From Candidatus Omnitrophota bacterium (GTDB lineage: Bacteria; Omnitrophota; Gorgyraeia; Gygaellales; Profunditerraquicolaceae): a DNA stretch of 26,639 bases. Positions 8,263 to 15,887 of this stretch are shown here, in pieces. The stretch lies in NCBI GenBank assembly GCA_016867175.1, contig VGKF01000002.1, forward strand, positions 1 through 26,639, read 5' to 3'. The stretch's first letter is position 1. The number at the start of each line of letters is the position of its first letter. The position numbers and the translations under genes were made by a program. The notes below the pieces were generated by a model, which made no database searches, was not told where the DNA came from, and saw nothing but the letters and a program-made list of their open reading frames with translations.

Positions 8263-9154
8263 CTTTCCTGGTAGCGATATACGCCGCAACGAGTCTGGCA
8301 GGATGATAGGAAAGCTTTACCTTTTTTAGGTTTGCCAGACCAGAATCATCCATGATATTTATATACTTATACCCCGCCAGATCCAAACAGAACTGACGAA
8401 AGATAAACTGCGCCAGGCCCTTTATTGAAAGGTCGGTTATCTCATATAAGACGCAGAAGGTTTCCTGGTTTAACTCAAAGCCAAAGGTGAAGCCTTTTAT
8501 TTCTTTACCTATCTTAACGATGCTACCGCGGATGTCTAAACTCCGGAAATCTTTCAGTAATAGCTGAAGGCAATTAAGGCCGTCTCGAAGCATCCCCTTA
8601 TATACAGGATCTGTGCTCTTTTGGCTGCGTTCTTCCATCCAGCTTTTATATAAAGCAAGGCAGCCTCGGCTTTCTGATTTTGAAAACGGCAGGTATTTAA
8701 ACTGATAGTGTTTGCTAAAATAATTTAGAGAGGCCCTTTTGGATTTAAATCTTACCCCTTTTAAACTTACCAGCTCTTCCCTAAGGCAGAGGTAATCAGG
8801 AGGCTTCTCCTGACAGGAATAACCGCGCTCCCTAAAGAAGCCTAGATCCTCGCTCTCTATATTTTCTATGCGCGATATCTGCCTGTTTTTATTGAAGCGG
8901 TCCATAATTTTAAAGGCCTGCTGTATGACGCAGGGATTTGACTCTAAGGCTAGCGGCGGTAGATAAAGGAAGCTCCCTGATTTATCCCGCAAGAATACGC
9001 AAAGGCTCTTTTCTATTATCGCCCACTCTATGCAAAAAAGTTTTTTCCAGATATAGATATTTTCAAAGGCATATGCCGATAGCATATGACTACGCAAGGA
9101 TAAAAACTTAAGAAATATTTTTTTGTCCCGGAGCTTTAAGGTATTGAGTTTCAT
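8255..9154 (-). CDS. DUF2156 / LPG-synthase C-terminal domain protein
   Basis: A 299-residue soluble protein related to the C-terminal domain of phosphatidylglycerol lysyltransferases (DUF2156), a double GNAT-like fold. Indicators are the central GFTFGFELNQETFCVLYE strand region, the amphipathic segment IKGLAQFIFRQFC and the C-terminal INIMDDSGLANLKKVKLSY, whose D-x-G-L-x-x-L-x-x-x-K pattern is typical. It has no membrane segments, so it is not a full MprF. Family members are usually unassigned, and transfer of an aminoacyl group from a charged tRNA is only a possibility. It overlaps the YkgJ-like gene by ATGA and the exonuclease gene by 8 bases. Confidence 0.75.
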   Translation of the reverse strand: MKLNTLKLRDKKIFLKFLSLRSHMLSAYAFENIYIWKKLFCIEWAIIEKSLCVFLRDKSGSFLYLPPLALESNPCVIQQAFKIMDRFNKNRQISRIENIESEDLGFFRERGYSCQEKPPDYLCLREELVSLKGVRFKSKRASLNYFSKHYQFKYLPFSKSESRGCLALYKSWMEERSQKSTDPVYKGMLRDGLNCLQLLLKDFRSLDIRGSIVKIGKEIKGFTFGFELNQETFCVLYEITDLSIKGLAQFIFRQFCLDLAGYKYINIMDDSGLANLKKVKLSYHPARLVAAYIATRKDA

Positions 9155-9651
9155 AAAATAATACCTAGCTGGCTCAGCTCTAAAACACCGTCGTATTTTT
9201 GAACTATTTGCGGATTATCCAGCAAGAGCTTTTGGTAATGCGGGCTATTTAAAAGTTCGCTTAAATAAGCTGCGTATTCTCTAAATTCTAAGGTGCTGCG
9301 TCGCTCTTTAACAAAAGGACAATTCAGGTCAACTGAGAGGATGATCTTTTCTCCCTTGCGATTAATAAGAAAAGGGTAAAGCTGGCATTCAAATGGCCTT
9401 GAGCTATATATCTGGCATCTATTCGAAGAGGGATTGAGGAAAAGACAGAGAAAATTTTTATCTACCTCTGAGCCTAACCTAAGAGGGACCTTATCTGAAG
9501 AGGCCTGTTCTTTATTTAAAAGATTCCGGCTGGCTAGTTCTCCTGCCTCCTCCTTTAAAAACCTTGGAGACCAGCAAGAATCAGGCTCACGAAACCTGCA
9601 ACAACCCAGGCACTTAAGACAAAAATCTTGCGCTATAAACTGCTTTATCAT
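9151..9651 (-). CDS. YkgJ-family cysteine cluster protein
   Basis: A 166-residue protein with the cysteine arrangement of the YkgJ/UPF0153 group (CxxCxxCC zinc- or iron-binding). The N-terminus has FCLKCLGCCRF, then a Cys in PDSCWSP, a Cys in FLCLFL, and the conserved block RCQIYSSRPFECQLYPF, followed by DLNCPF. These cysteines are thought to bind a metal or iron-sulfur cluster; the biochemical role of the family is not established. It is coupled through ATGA overlaps to the tRNA-binding protein upstream and the DUF2156 gene downstream. Confidence 0.88.
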   Translation of the reverse strand: MIKQFIAQDFCLKCLGCCRFREPDSCWSPRFLKEEAGELASRNLLNKEQASSDKVPLRLGSEVDKNFLCLFLNPSSNRCQIYSSRPFECQLYPFLINRKGEKIILSVDLNCPFVKERRSTLEFREYAAYLSELLNSPHYQKLLLDNPQIVQKYDGVLELSQLGIIL

Positions 9652-9968
9652 TTGACCACGCTGCCCAGTGTAATCTTTTTATCCGGGGTTATAATCACTA
9701 TTCCTGTTTCATCTGAAGCTGCCAGAAGCATCCCCTGGCTCTCTACCCCCCTTAAAAGCGCCGGCTCTAAATTATCCACCACTACCACCTGCTTACCGAG
9801 CAGCTCTTCTTTCTGGTAAGAGCCTCTGATCCCGGCTACTACCTGCTTAGTCCTATCTCCCAAATCTAGGATGATTACATAAAGCCTATCAGCATCAGGA
9901 TGGTCGTTGACTTCTTTGATCTGGGCTATCCTTAGTTCTAGTTTCCTGAAGTCTTCGATACTAATCAT
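9648..9968 (-). CDS. Stand-alone tRNA-binding OB-fold protein (MetRS beta / Trbp111-like)
   Basis: A 106-residue protein equivalent to the C-terminal tRNA-binding domain of methionyl-tRNA synthetase, or to free Trbp111/CsaA proteins. Diagnostic segments are FRKLELRIAQIKEVNDHPDADRL at the N-terminus (seen at residues 6-28), QVVAGIRGSY in the middle, and the block VVVDNLEPALLRGVESQGM followed by LAA. Such proteins form dimers that bind tRNA structure; CsaA-like members have been described as chaperones. The start has a very strong ribosome binding site (GGGAGGGG). It is the first gene after a 146-base gap, so it is a likely operon head. Confidence 0.88.
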   Translation of the reverse strand: MISIEDFRKLELRIAQIKEVNDHPDADRLYVIILDLGDRTKQVVAGIRGSYQKEELLGKQVVVVDNLEPALLRGVESQGMLLAASDETGIVIITPDKKITLGSVVK

Positions 9969-10011
9969 TACCCCTCCCTTTTGCCTAAAATGCCCCCTTA
10001 TCTGTTATTTA

Positions 10012-10039
10012 ATAATAACACGCCTGTATAAAAACACAA
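10012..10039 (-). promoter_or_regulatory. Weak candidate promoter in the 9969-10114 gap
   Basis: The 146 bases between the PKD lipoprotein and the tRNA-binding protein gene hold no reading frame I trust. Read on the minus strand they contain TTGTGT (10034-10039), a 16-base spacer and TATTAT (10012-10017) within an AT-rich stretch, about 45 bases before the ATG at 9968. The -35 match is poor and other placements are possible. No stem with a T-run follows the lipoprotein stop, so readthrough from upstream cannot be excluded. Confidence 0.3.
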
Positions 10040-10114
10040 GTTCAACTAAAATTGTTTAATTATCCGGAAGATAAGTTATAAATACTGGGGAGAGTATCGT
10101 GCTTTAGGCCTGGG

Positions 10115-11098
10115 TTACTTATTCAATACCTCAATAGCAGTAGTAGCGGTAGCAGTATTTCCTCTTACGTCCGTTACAGTCAGGGTAACGGTAAAGGTCT
10201 GCGGCTGGGAATAACCGCTGTAGTAGGTATTCACGGGGTTAGCCTTATTAGAGATATCCCCATCTCCAAAATCCCAGGAGTAGGATACTATCTTTCCGGC
10301 CGGGCTTCTGGAGCGAGAACTATAAAGATGCACGGTTAAGGGAGAGTATCCTCTTTGCGGCCTGGCGATAATTACGGCAATAGGCTCAACGCTTGCCGCC
10401 TTTGACTGTTTCTTTACCGGCTGTGGTTTCTGTTTAGCAGCCTTTTGCTTGCGCTGTACCTTATCCAACTCCGCGCTTACTGCCTGGCTTTCGCCTGGCG
10501 CAGGCTGCTTAGCCGCTGCCTCGATAGAGGCCAGCTCTTTTTTTATAGATGCTGCTTTCTTTTTAGGTGTTGGCTTAACAGGCCTGGAGGCCTTTGGTTT
10601 AGCTACCCCAAGGAAGGGCTTTTCAGTATTTAGGACACTTTGGATATAAAGATCTAGCTGTTCTTTGAGCTTAGCAATGCGCGCTTCCTCGCGCAGGTCT
10701 TTCTCTTCTTCTATCTTGATTATTTTTTCCCTGTAAGCGGGATTATGGTCGTATTTATAGTCGGAGACAGCAATAAATGGCAAACGAAAGACTCCCGCGA
10801 TCAATTTTACAAACATGGCCGCCGGGTCATAAAGGGCCATCTTAAAGCGGTTTTCAATACGCCCCATCTTCTTATAGTAATGCTCTACCATTCTACGGCG
10901 CCTTGAGAAACGCTGCTTTGCTAAATCTAGCTCCGCAGGAACGCTGTTATCCGCACCCAGGGTATACTCTAAGATGGCATAGCTATCGCGTGAGGCTATA
11001 TAACCCTTATCATAGGGAGGCTGGCCCTGTTGAAACTTATAGGTTGCGCAGCCGGATAAAAAAACCGCTAATAAGAATACGCTGGCAATTTTTCTCAT
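10115..11098 (-). CDS. PKD-domain lipoprotein
   Basis: A 327-residue lipoprotein with signal peptide and lipobox LSGC (residues 14-17). An N-terminal helical region of about 130 residues matches no family I recognise. A charged coiled segment and a low-complexity linker rich in Lys, Ala and Pro (about 165-240) follow. The C-terminal 85 residues form a PKD domain, recognised by the YSWDFGDGD motif and the closing FTVTLTVTDVRGNTA strand. PKD domains mediate protein or polysaccharide contacts outside the cell. The start has AAGGAG about 9 bases upstream. It lies just after tRNA-Asp, with no clear terminator between them. The basic linker could touch peptidoglycan or another polyanion; that is inference. 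Confidence 0.82.
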   Translation of the reverse strand: MRKIASVFLLAVFLSGCATYKFQQGQPPYDKGYIASRDSYAILEYTLGADNSVPAELDLAKQRFSRRRRMVEHYYKKMGRIENRFKMALYDPAAMFVKLIAGVFRLPFIAVSDYKYDHNPAYREKIIKIEEEKDLREEARIAKLKEQLDLYIQSVLNTEKPFLGVAKPKASRPVKPTPKKKAASIKKELASIEAAAKQPAPGESQAVSAELDKVQRKQKAAKQKPQPVKKQSKAASVEPIAVIIARPQRGYSPLTVHLYSSRSRSPAGKIVSYSWDFGDGDISNKANPVNTYYSGYSQPQTFTVTLTVTDVRGNTATATTAIEVLNK

Positions 11099-11136
11099 AT
11101 CTGTCTGCTCCTTAGGCTCTTATAAGGTCATTTTTC

Positions 11137-11215
11137 TGGCGGGCCCGACGAGATTTGAACTCGCGGTCTTCAGATCGACAATCTGACGTGCTGAACCAGG
11201 CTGCACCACGGGCCC
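11137..11215 (-). tRNA. tRNA-Asp (anticodon GUC)
   Basis: On the minus strand the sequence folds as a full cloverleaf. The acceptor GGGCCCG pairs with CGGGCCC, the D stem is GTGC/GCAC with an 11-base loop, and the anticodon stem TCAGA/TCTGA encloses loop TTGTCGA with anticodon GTC. The T arm is GCGAG-TTCAAAT-CTCGT. The discriminator is G73, as expected for tRNA-Asp, and CCA is encoded at the 3' end (11137-11139). Confidence 0.95.
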
Positions 11216-11231
11216 CCAAGAGAAGATGCCA

Positions 11232-11260
11232 ATTGTAACGCAAAACAGGTTGTTTTGCAA
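11232..11260 (-). promoter_or_regulatory. sigma70-like promoter for tRNA-Asp
   Basis: Between the two tRNAs the minus strand reads TTGCAA (11255-11260), 17 bases, then TACAAT (11232-11237), placing transcription start about 10-15 bases before tRNA-Asp. An 8-bp inverted repeat (GCAAAACA / TGTTTTGC, 11240-11258) occupies the spacer and part of the -35 box. It has no T-run after it on the minus strand, so it is not a good terminator for tRNA-Val. Confidence 0.55.
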
Positions 11261-11272
11261 TATCTTTAATTA

Positions 11273-11349
11273 TGGTGGGCGATAGAGGACTTGAACCCCT
11301 GACCTTCTGAATGTAAGTCAGACGCTCTAACCAGCTGAGCTAATCGCCC
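11273..11349 (-). tRNA. tRNA-Val (anticodon UAC)
   Basis: Minus-strand cloverleaf of 77 bases including an encoded CCA. The acceptor GGGCGAT pairs with ATCGCCC, the D arm is GCTC-AGCTGGTTA-GAGC, and the anticodon stem TCTGA/TCAGA has loop CTTACAT with anticodon TAC. The T arm is AGGGG-TTCAAGT-CCTCT, and the discriminator is A. It reads GUA and probably other GUN valine codons. Confidence 0.96.
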
Positions 11350-11361
11350 GGAAGGTATCTT

Positions 11362-11391
11362 ATTATAAGGCAGGATATCGGGGAAGGTCAA
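11362..11391 (-). promoter_or_regulatory. sigma70-like promoter for tRNA-Val
   Basis: The minus strand reads TTGACC (11386-11391), an 18-base spacer and a perfect TATAAT (11362-11367), about 12 bases before the tRNA-Val 5' end. The -35 hexamer contains the TGA stop codon of the preceding periplasmic protein gene (11388-11390). This is the best promoter match in the window. Confidence 0.75.
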
Positions 11392-11807
11392 CGCTTATTT
11401 GATTTAAAAACCTTAAGCATCTCGTCTTCTTCGTCCTGCGCCTCTTCTTCTTCAGATACAACGTTGCGGAACAGATTCAGCTGCTTCTTAGTCAAAATGG
11501 ATTCGATCTCCGCATCAGCTTTCTCTTTTAGCTTCCTGGATTTAACAGCCGCCTCGCTGATAATCTTGGCGTTCTCTGTTTTTTCTTTAGTCAGGATCTC
11601 CTTTACCTTTATCTTCTGCTCTAGGCTCAAGTCTAGTCTCTGATTAAGCTCCCGGATACGCGCCTCAACCCTCTCCAGCCTCTGCTCGCTGACGGCTCCT
11701 TGGACCTTAGCCGGCTTCTCGCTGACTAATGTCTCTGAAGAGGCGCTTCTCAAAAAGGCTAAAATAAGCGTCGCCGCTAGTAAAAACATCCTGTTTTTAA
11801 ATATCAT
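11388..11807 (-). CDS. Spy/LTxxQ-like periplasmic protein
   Basis: A 139-residue exported helical protein. The N-terminus (MIFKNRMFLLAATLILAFLR then SASSE) is a signal peptide. The mature part is highly charged and coiled-coil-like. It contains LSLEQ at 60-64 and LTKKQ at 105-109, resembling the paired LTxxQ motifs of Spy/CpxP periplasmic chaperones, and ends in a Glu-rich tail. Spy-type proteins bind misfolded proteins or metals under envelope stress. The assignment rests on motif and size, so moderate confidence only. It starts 14 bases after the subunit D stop, with a GAGGTGAT ribosome binding site, and is the last protein gene before the tRNAs. Confidence 0.6.
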   Translation of the reverse strand: MIFKNRMFLLAATLILAFLRSASSETLVSEKPAKVQGAVSEQRLERVEARIRELNQRLDLSLEQKIKVKEILTKEKTENAKIISEAAVKSRKLKEKADAEIESILTKKQLNLFRNVVSEEEEAQDEEDEMLKVFKSNKR

Positions 11808-11821
11808 CTGTTATCACCTCA

Positions 11822-12442
11822 TTAGTGCGCGCTGACGATTTCTTTGACCCGCATTAACCTGATAAGGTTACCGCGCTCAAATTCATTAATCTTCTGGGTG
11901 ATATAGCGGATGGTATCCTGTATAGATGGTATCAGCATATACTCAAGGGCATTAACTCTCCTTCTGGTGCGTTCTATCTCATAAGAAAGTATCTCTAGGG
12001 TCTTCAGCAGCTGCGCAAGTTTCAGCAAGGACTGCATATAGTCCCCGGAGGAAGCAGCCACTAAATCCAGCTGCGCTGAAGTAGTTAAAAAATTGTACCC
12101 CTTATTTAGCTTAAGCTGCTCAATGCTGAACAGCGGGACCCTGACGTTCATAATCCTGTCAGTAGCTACTTTCAGCTCTGCCTTGAAATCCATCTTAGCG
12201 AGCGACTCTTGAAAATCTTTCTGACTTGAGCTAATGCGGCAATAGAGAAGCCGGCGCATTATCTCTTGGGTCCTTTTCTGGAAATCCTCCTTGGCCCGGT
12301 CAATATCTTTAATTAGGCCCATTAACCTGCGCATCATCTCCTCCAGCTTATCCTGCAGCAGCTTATGCCCTCTTTGCGCCAGGATCAGCCTGCGGCGCAG
12401 GCGAAGCAGCTCCATACGATTCGGGTTTATCCTTAAAATCAT
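11822..12442 (-). CDS. ntpD: V/A-type ATPase subunit D (central shaft)
   Basis: Subunit D forms the coiled-coil rotor shaft inside the A3B3 catalytic head. At 206 residues it is normal in size. The N-terminal signature NPNRMELLRLRRRL followed by LAQRGHKLLQDK is diagnostic. Long helices flank a short middle region, and the C-terminal helix carries RRRVNALEYMLIP, conserved in the family. It starts 3 bases after subunit B and closes the ATPase gene set. No subunit separate from the nine seen here is found downstream. Confidence 0.95.
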   Translation of the reverse strand: MILRINPNRMELLRLRRRLILAQRGHKLLQDKLEEMMRRLMGLIKDIDRAKEDFQKRTQEIMRRLLYCRISSSQKDFQESLAKMDFKAELKVATDRIMNVRVPLFSIEQLKLNKGYNFLTTSAQLDLVAASSGDYMQSLLKLAQLLKTLEILSYEIERTRRRVNALEYMLIPSIQDTIRYITQKINEFERGNLIRLMRVKEIVSAH

Positions 12443-12445
12443 GGG

Positions 12446-13819
12446 CTATTCAACCGCGTAATAGCGGTTCAGGTAATCTTCCCTGATGCGCTTTAACTCC
12501 TGCCTGGGGATCTCTCGCAATAAAGACCAGCCGATTCCTAAGGTCTCTTCTATAGAGCGCTCCTCGGATTCTTCCTGCCTGACAAAGCTATCCTCAAAAT
12601 TGCTGGCGAACTTAAGATACAATTTATCTAAGTCTGAGAGCGCAGCCTCCCCTAAAATAACCGCTAGCTCCCTTGCTTCTTTACCTTTGGCATAACAGGC
12701 AAAGAGCTGGTTTAAAACATCGGAGTGGTCCTCTCTGGTCTTTTGACTACCTATACCTTTATCTTTTAAGCGGGAGAGGCTAGGCAAAACATCAACCGGA
12801 GGATATATCCCCTTACGATGCAGCTCGCGCGAAAGTATAATCTGGCCCTCGGTGATATAACCGGTAAGGTCGGGTATAGGATGGGTCTTATCATCCTCGG
12901 GCATAGTCAAAACCGGTAAAAGCGTAATCGAGCCGGGCTTACCCTTGATGCGGCCGGCGCGCTCATAAAGCGTAGCCAAATCAGTATAGAGATACCCGGG
13001 ATAGCCGCGCCGGCCAGGGATCTCTTTACGGGCAGCGGATATTTCACGCAGAGACTCGCAGTAAAAAGTCATATCAACAAGTATGACCAAAACATGCATA
13101 TCCAGGTCAAAGGCCAAATATTCTGCGCAGGTAAGGGCCAAACGCGGTGTTGAGATGCGCTCGATAGCCGGGTCATTGGCCAGGTTTATAAAAAGCGTGC
13201 TACGCTCAATTGCTCCTGTATCGCGGAAGCCCCGGATAAAGAAATCCGATTCCTCAAAGGTAATTCCCATGGCTGCGAAGACTACGGCAAAGGCCTCGTT
13301 TTTACCTAATACCTTGGCCTGACGCGCAATCTGCGCAGCTAAACGCGCATGAGGGAGCCCGGCAGCAGAGAATATAGGAAGCTTCTGACCGCGCACCAGG
13401 GGGTTCATCCCGTCGATAGTCGAGACCCCGGTCTGGATAAACTCGGAAGGGTATGCGCGGGAGCTGGGGTTAATAGGGTTGCCGTTAATATCCAGGCGCT
13501 TGGCAGCAATTATATCAGGGCCCTTATCGGCCGGCCGGCCAGCGCCGTCAAAGATCCTGCCTACTAAATCAGGCGATACTGCCAGCTCCTGCGTGCGGCC
13601 CAAAAAACGCACCTTAGAGCCAGCGACATCCAAACCCAGGGTTCCCTCGAACATCTGCACCAAGGCCTTATCTTCGGAGATCTCAAGGACCTTGCCTCGG
13701 CGTACTGCTCCGTCAGAAAATTCTACCTCTACCAACTCTGCGTATTTTATATTTTCAGTCTTCCCTACTACTACCAAAGGCCCGGAAACAGATTCTACGG
13801 TAAGGTATTCTCTAAGCAT
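12446..13819 (-). CDS. ntpB: V/A-type ATPase subunit B (non-catalytic)
   Basis: Regulatory nucleotide-binding-like subunit that alternates with A in the hexameric head. At 457 residues it is full length. It lacks a P-loop, as expected for B. Conserved segments include STIDGMNPLVRGQKLPIFS, FAAMGITFEESDFF, the ATPase signature region RRGYPGYLYTDLATLYERAG, and LPSLSRLKDKGIG, whose Arg supplies the arginine finger to the A site. It overlaps subunit A by 8 bases. Nothing looks degraded. Confidence 0.97.
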   Translation of the reverse strand: MLREYLTVESVSGPLVVVGKTENIKYAELVEVEFSDGAVRRGKVLEISEDKALVQMFEGTLGLDVAGSKVRFLGRTQELAVSPDLVGRIFDGAGRPADKGPDIIAAKRLDINGNPINPSSRAYPSEFIQTGVSTIDGMNPLVRGQKLPIFSAAGLPHARLAAQIARQAKVLGKNEAFAVVFAAMGITFEESDFFIRGFRDTGAIERSTLFINLANDPAIERISTPRLALTCAEYLAFDLDMHVLVILVDMTFYCESLREISAARKEIPGRRGYPGYLYTDLATLYERAGRIKGKPGSITLLPVLTMPEDDKTHPIPDLTGYITEGQIILSRELHRKGIYPPVDVLPSLSRLKDKGIGSQKTREDHSDVLNQLFACYAKGKEARELAVILGEAALSDLDKLYLKFASNFEDSFVRQEESEERSIEETLGIGWSLLREIPRQELKRIREDYLNRYYAVE

Positions 13820-15557
13820 AGCTCTTTCTTAGCTCCTCTTCTATCTTGATAAACTCTCCCAGGTTACCTTCAGGGATATATTTTAGGCGGCTGATCTTTT
13901 CGCGTACAACCAAACCTACTATCTTTTCGAAATCAACGCCCTCTTTGAGCTTTGCCTTGCTCAAGGCGTAATAAAGCATAACCACTTTAAGCATCAGGTA
14001 TTGTTTTTTAAGCGAGGTGTATGTATCCACTTCGTGGAAGGCATTCTGGTGCAGAAAATCTTCGCGAATAGACTTGGCTACTTCTAGGACCAGCCTGTCC
14101 TCAAAAGAAAGGGATTCAATACCCACCAAGCGGGCAATCTCGAGCAACGAAGCCTCTTCTTCAAGGAGCCGCATCGCTTCTCTTTTTAAAACAATAAATT
14201 CTTCGCAGATATTATCCTTTAAGAAATCTCTTAGGTTGTTATGGTATAAAGAGTAACTTAAAAGCCAGTTTATCGCCGGGAAATGCCGGGAGTTGGCTAG
14301 CTTATCATCTAGCCCCCAAAAAACTTTAACTACCCGAAGCGTTGCCTGTACTACAGGATCCGAGATATCCCCTCCAGGAGGAGAGACCGCGCCCATAATA
14401 CTTAAGGCGCCGCTACGGCTGTCTTTACCTAAGCAGGTAACCTTACCTGCGCGCTCATAAAATTCCGCTATCCTGGAAGATAGATATGCAGGGTAACCCT
14501 CTTCTCCGGGCATCTCTTCTAACCTACCGGACATCTCACGCAGCGCCTCTGCCCAGCGGCTGGTTGAATCTGCCATTACCGCCACAGAATAACCCATGTC
14601 GCGGAAATATTCGGCTATGGTAATGCCGGTGTATATAGAGGCCTCACGGGCAGCTACCGGCATATTAGAGGTGTTAGCCACGATTACCGTGCGCTCTAAT
14701 AGTGGACGGCCAGTGCGCGGATCTTTTAACTCAGGAAAGCTTAATAAGAGATCTGCGCATTCATTACCCCTCTCTCCACAAGCCACATAGACAATAATCT
14801 GGGCATCTGACCATTTTGCTACCTCATGCATAGTCACGGTCTTGCCCGCTCCAAATGGCCCTGGGATACAGGCAGTCCCGCCTTTGGCGATAGGAAAAAA
14901 CGTATCTATGACCCTCTGTCCGGTAGTGAGCGGTTCAAGCGGAGCAAATTTTTCCTTTACCGGGCGTTCTTTTCTCACCGGCCAACGCTGTAGCATAGTT
15001 ATATCTTTGATCTTTGCGTCATGTTTAATCCTAGCTACGCTCTCGGTAACATTAAAATCGCCTTCTTTGATCTCTACAATTTCTCCGCTTACTCCGAGAG
15101 GGACCATAATCTTATGCTTTATCAGAGGGGTTTCATCTACCGTACCTACAATATCCCCGGGATTAACCTGTTCTCCTGCTTTTAGCGCCGGATAAAAATG
15201 CCACTTCCTTTGGTGATCAAGGCCAGCTACATCCAGGCCCCGGGAGATAAAATCTCCTGACTTATCCCTTAGCAGATTTAAGGGTCTTTGTATGCCGTCA
15301 TAGATAGAGCTGGCTAATCCCGGGCCAAGCTCAACGCTCAAAGGCTCATTAGTCAGATAGACCGGCTCTCCTGGGCCTATGCCACTGGTCTCTTCATAAA
15401 CCTGTATATAGGCCAGCTCTCCTTTTAGTTCAAGAATCTCTCCGATAAGCCTCTTATCTGAGACGCGCACCATATCATACATCTTGGCCCCCTGGCAGTG
15501 CTTGGCTACTACCAGCGGCCCTGATACCTTAATAATATTTGGTTGCTTGGTCATCAT
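13812..15557 (-). CDS. ntpA: V/A-type ATPase catalytic subunit A
   Basis: Catalytic subunit of the rotary ATPase; hydrolyses or makes ATP at the A-B interface. At 581 residues it is close to NtpA of Enterococcus. It contains the A-specific insertion (about 110-200), the P-loop GPFGAGKT at 233-240, YVACGERGNE with the catalytic Glu, and SRWAEALREMSGRLEEMPGE (Walker B region). Two adjacent ATG codons at the start follow GAGGGAGAA, so initiation could use either. Subunit F lies 9 bases upstream and B overlaps by 8. The A-specific insertion is what distinguishes it from an F-type alpha or beta subunit. Confidence 0.98.
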   Translation of the reverse strand: MMTKQPNIIKVSGPLVVAKHCQGAKMYDMVRVSDKRLIGEILELKGELAYIQVYEETSGIGPGEPVYLTNEPLSVELGPGLASSIYDGIQRPLNLLRDKSGDFISRGLDVAGLDHQRKWHFYPALKAGEQVNPGDIVGTVDETPLIKHKIMVPLGVSGEIVEIKEGDFNVTESVARIKHDAKIKDITMLQRWPVRKERPVKEKFAPLEPLTTGQRVIDTFFPIAKGGTACIPGPFGAGKTVTMHEVAKWSDAQIIVYVACGERGNECADLLLSFPELKDPRTGRPLLERTVIVANTSNMPVAAREASIYTGITIAEYFRDMGYSVAVMADSTSRWAEALREMSGRLEEMPGEEGYPAYLSSRIAEFYERAGKVTCLGKDSRSGALSIMGAVSPPGGDISDPVVQATLRVVKVFWGLDDKLANSRHFPAINWLLSYSLYHNNLRDFLKDNICEEFIVLKREAMRLLEEEASLLEIARLVGIESLSFEDRLVLEVAKSIREDFLHQNAFHEVDTYTSLKKQYLMLKVVMLYYALSKAKLKEGVDFEKIVGLVVREKISRLKYIPEGNLGEFIKIEEELRKSYA

Positions 15558-15566
15558 TTCTCCCTC

Positions 15567-15887
15567 TTAAAACTTCCCTGTTGCACGGAGCCGGATATCC
15601 CTAACCATACCCTCTAAAACCGCGCTTTTGTCTTCACTGCTTAAGGGGATAAAAACAGGTAGGGGCAATTCCCTGAAACTACCTATTCTCTCGCTTGAAA
15701 GCCCATAAAACTCCTCCTCCACTAGACAGACTGCGCAGCCTTTTTGCACGCTATCTGCTAAGGCCACTTCTGTTTCTTCCTTGTTATTTACCGGGTATAC
15801 ATGAAAACCCAGGGCCCTGAATCCTAAAACTAAATCAGGGGTGCCGATTATCGCCAGGGTTTCACCCGATATATCTTCGTTAGGCAT
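15567..15887 (-). CDS. ntpG: V/A-type ATPase subunit F
   Basis: A 106-residue Rossmann-like subunit attached to the D shaft (NtpG in E. hirae naming). The pattern TLAIIGTPDLVLGFRALGF, then CAVCLVEEEFYG, then PLPVFIPLS is typical of the family. Position between C and A fits the ntp gene order. It overlaps subunit C by 8 bases. It helps control rotation and assembly of the central stalk. Confidence 0.9.
   Translation of the reverse strand: MPNEDISGETLAIIGTPDLVLGFRALGFHVYPVNNKEETEVALADSVQKGCAVCLVEEEFYGLSSERIGSFRELPLPVFIPLSSEDKSAVLEGMVRDIRLRATGKF

Noticed and set aside
10060..10114. Terminator after the PKD lipoprotein
   Set aside because: Only short stems (ATACT/AGTAT and TTATC/GATAA) are visible, without a proper T-run, so I do not annotate one.
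11240..11258. Inverted repeat between the tRNAs as a terminator
   Set aside because: On the transcribed strand it is followed by GTTACAATT rather than a T-run, and its position matches the spacer of a promoter.
14842..15195. Plus-strand open frame opposite subunit A
   Set aside because: It mirrors a highly conserved ATPase gene and resembles no protein family. Other plus-strand frames in the window were rejected for the same reason.
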